This document shows, piece after piece, positions 63,613-64,000 of a stretch of 64,000 nucleotides of DNA (position 1 is its first letter; each line of letters starts with the position of its first letter). Under the pieces are notes generated by a model that was given only the letters and a program-made list of their open reading frames with translations, made no database searches and was not told the origin of the DNA. The stretch comes from Mycolicibacterium hodleri (lineage in GTDB: Bacteria > Actinomycetota > Actinomycetes > Mycobacteriales > Mycobacteriaceae). The translations under genes were made by a program, and so were the position numbers. The stretch is taken from positions 298,435-362,434 of the forward strand of contig NZ_JACKTL010000033.1 of NCBI RefSeq assembly GCF_025822245.1, written 5' to 3'.

Positions 63613-63954
63613 CTAGTCGTTGGCGTCGTTGAGGTCGGACGTGATCTCGGCGACGACGGAATCTATACGCTCGCGGTCGGCCTCGATCGACGCCGACGCA
63701 GTCGCCCCCGCGTTCTGCAACGCTTCGTTGACCCGCGCAGCGACCGTATCGGCTCCGAGCCGCAACAACCCCTCTTCGATGAAGACGTCAGTCAGCCAGT
63801 GGTGGCCGTTGAGCGTGACCTCGACGGTCTTCGCCTCGTCGGTCGCGGTGAACGTCTCGCCCGCCATCTTGCTCAGCTGGTCGTCCATCAGCGACTGCAG
63901 ACGCTGCGCCTGCTTCAGCACCGCCGCCACCTGCGGGTGCATGTCCTCGGTCAC
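63613..63954 (-). CDS. espL: ESX-1 secretion-associated protein EspL (YbaB-like)
   Basis: A 113-residue YbaB/EbfC-fold protein: HPQVAAVLKQAQRLQSLMDDQLSKMAGETFTATDEAKTVEVTLNGHHWLTDVFIEEGLLRLGAD in pieces, RVNEALQNAGATASA. It matches EspL of M. tuberculosis (Rv3880c), which stabilises EspE/EspF/EspH and affects EspB. GTG at 63954 overlaps the stop of the upstream gene by 4 bp (GTGA). Its known clients EspE, EspF and EspH are missing from the window. Confidence 0.93.
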   Translation of the reverse strand: MTEDMHPQVAAVLKQAQRLQSLMDDQLSKMAGETFTATDEAKTVEVTLNGHHWLTDVFIEEGLLRLGADTVAARVNEALQNAGATASASIEADRERIDSVVAEITSDLNDAND

Positions 63955-64000
63955 TTGGAGTCCTTCGGATCCTGAACGGTCCTGCGCTTCCGGTCACCGA
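63951..64000 (-). CDS. espB: 3' end of the gene upstream of espL, probably espB
   Basis: The minus-strand frame entering from the window edge reads GDRKRRTVQDPKDSK and stops at 63951-63953, overlapping the espL start by 4 bp. In M. tuberculosis the gene at this place is espB (Rv3881c), whose C-terminus is processed on secretion. Only 15 codons are visible, so the name rests on synteny. Confidence 0.5.
   Translation of the reverse strand, partial: GDRKRRTVQDPKDSK

Overview
The window is high-GC actinobacterial DNA from a Mycobacterium/Mycolicibacterium-type organism. Three things place it: the origin-proximal trpG - pknB-pknA-pbpA-rodA-pstP-fhaB-fhaA - tRNA-Leu(CAG) block in its classic mycobacterial order, an ESX-1 (type VII secretion) locus about 40 kb further on, and many F420-type, WhiB, Lsr2, L,D-transpeptidase and ESX families. 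Having ESX-1 this close to the fhaA/tRNA-Leu block is typical of rapid growers. All function calls are by recognition of families and motifs; no search was run.

Layout. 1-10.7 kb: cell-wall growth and division kinase operon on the minus strand. Six of its genes, pknB to fhaB, are chained by 4-bp stop/start overlaps, with fhaA upstream and a tRNA-Leu beyond it. 10.7-25.7 kb: accessory metabolism and regulators, including a P-loop kinase, a nitrilase, proline iminopeptidase, two TetR-controlled redox genes, an NCS2 purine permease, a WS/DGAT-like acyltransferase, and a ROK repressor next to an MFS exporter. Clear operator-like palindromes or repeats sit in three intergenic regions. 25.4-31.4 kb: a decayed nitrilase copy, SIMPL and dipeptidase genes, two tandem membrane GGDEF proteins, and two genes (an AAA-type kinase and an FAD oxidoreductase) broken by one-base changes in G/C runs. 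31.3-38.2 kb: conserved housekeeping genes (prfC, LytR-CpsA-Psr protein, undecaprenyl-diphosphatase, YggT).

38.3-43.1 kb: the accessory half of a propane/phenol monooxygenase (mim/prm-type) gene set, namely alcohol dehydrogenase, DUF59 protein, amidohydrolase and a divergent AcoR/MimR-like activator. The monooxygenase subunit genes themselves are absent between activator and amidohydrolase. 43-50.5 kb: zinc-type CDF exporter with a strong metal-sensor-like operator, L,D-transpeptidase, an Lsr2 paralogue, a lipoprotein metallopeptidase, F420-type oxidoreductase, pirin and EVE proteins.

50.7-64 kb: an ESX-1 region that has lost its secretion core. whiB6, the Rv3863-like HTH gene, a MinD-like ATPase gene, espG1, espI, eccD1, espJ, espK, espL and the end of a probable espB are in the expected order. 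However, espG1 is cut off about 40 codons early and joined directly to espI. espE, espF, espH, eccA1, eccB1, eccCa1, eccCb1, PE35, PPE68, esxB and esxA are all missing: a natural RD1-like deletion (or an assembly join) with both flanks preserved. Between espK and espL lies a lower-GC patch with one intact and several decaying copies of a proline-rich, single-TM protein family. This locus is the most interesting part of the window.
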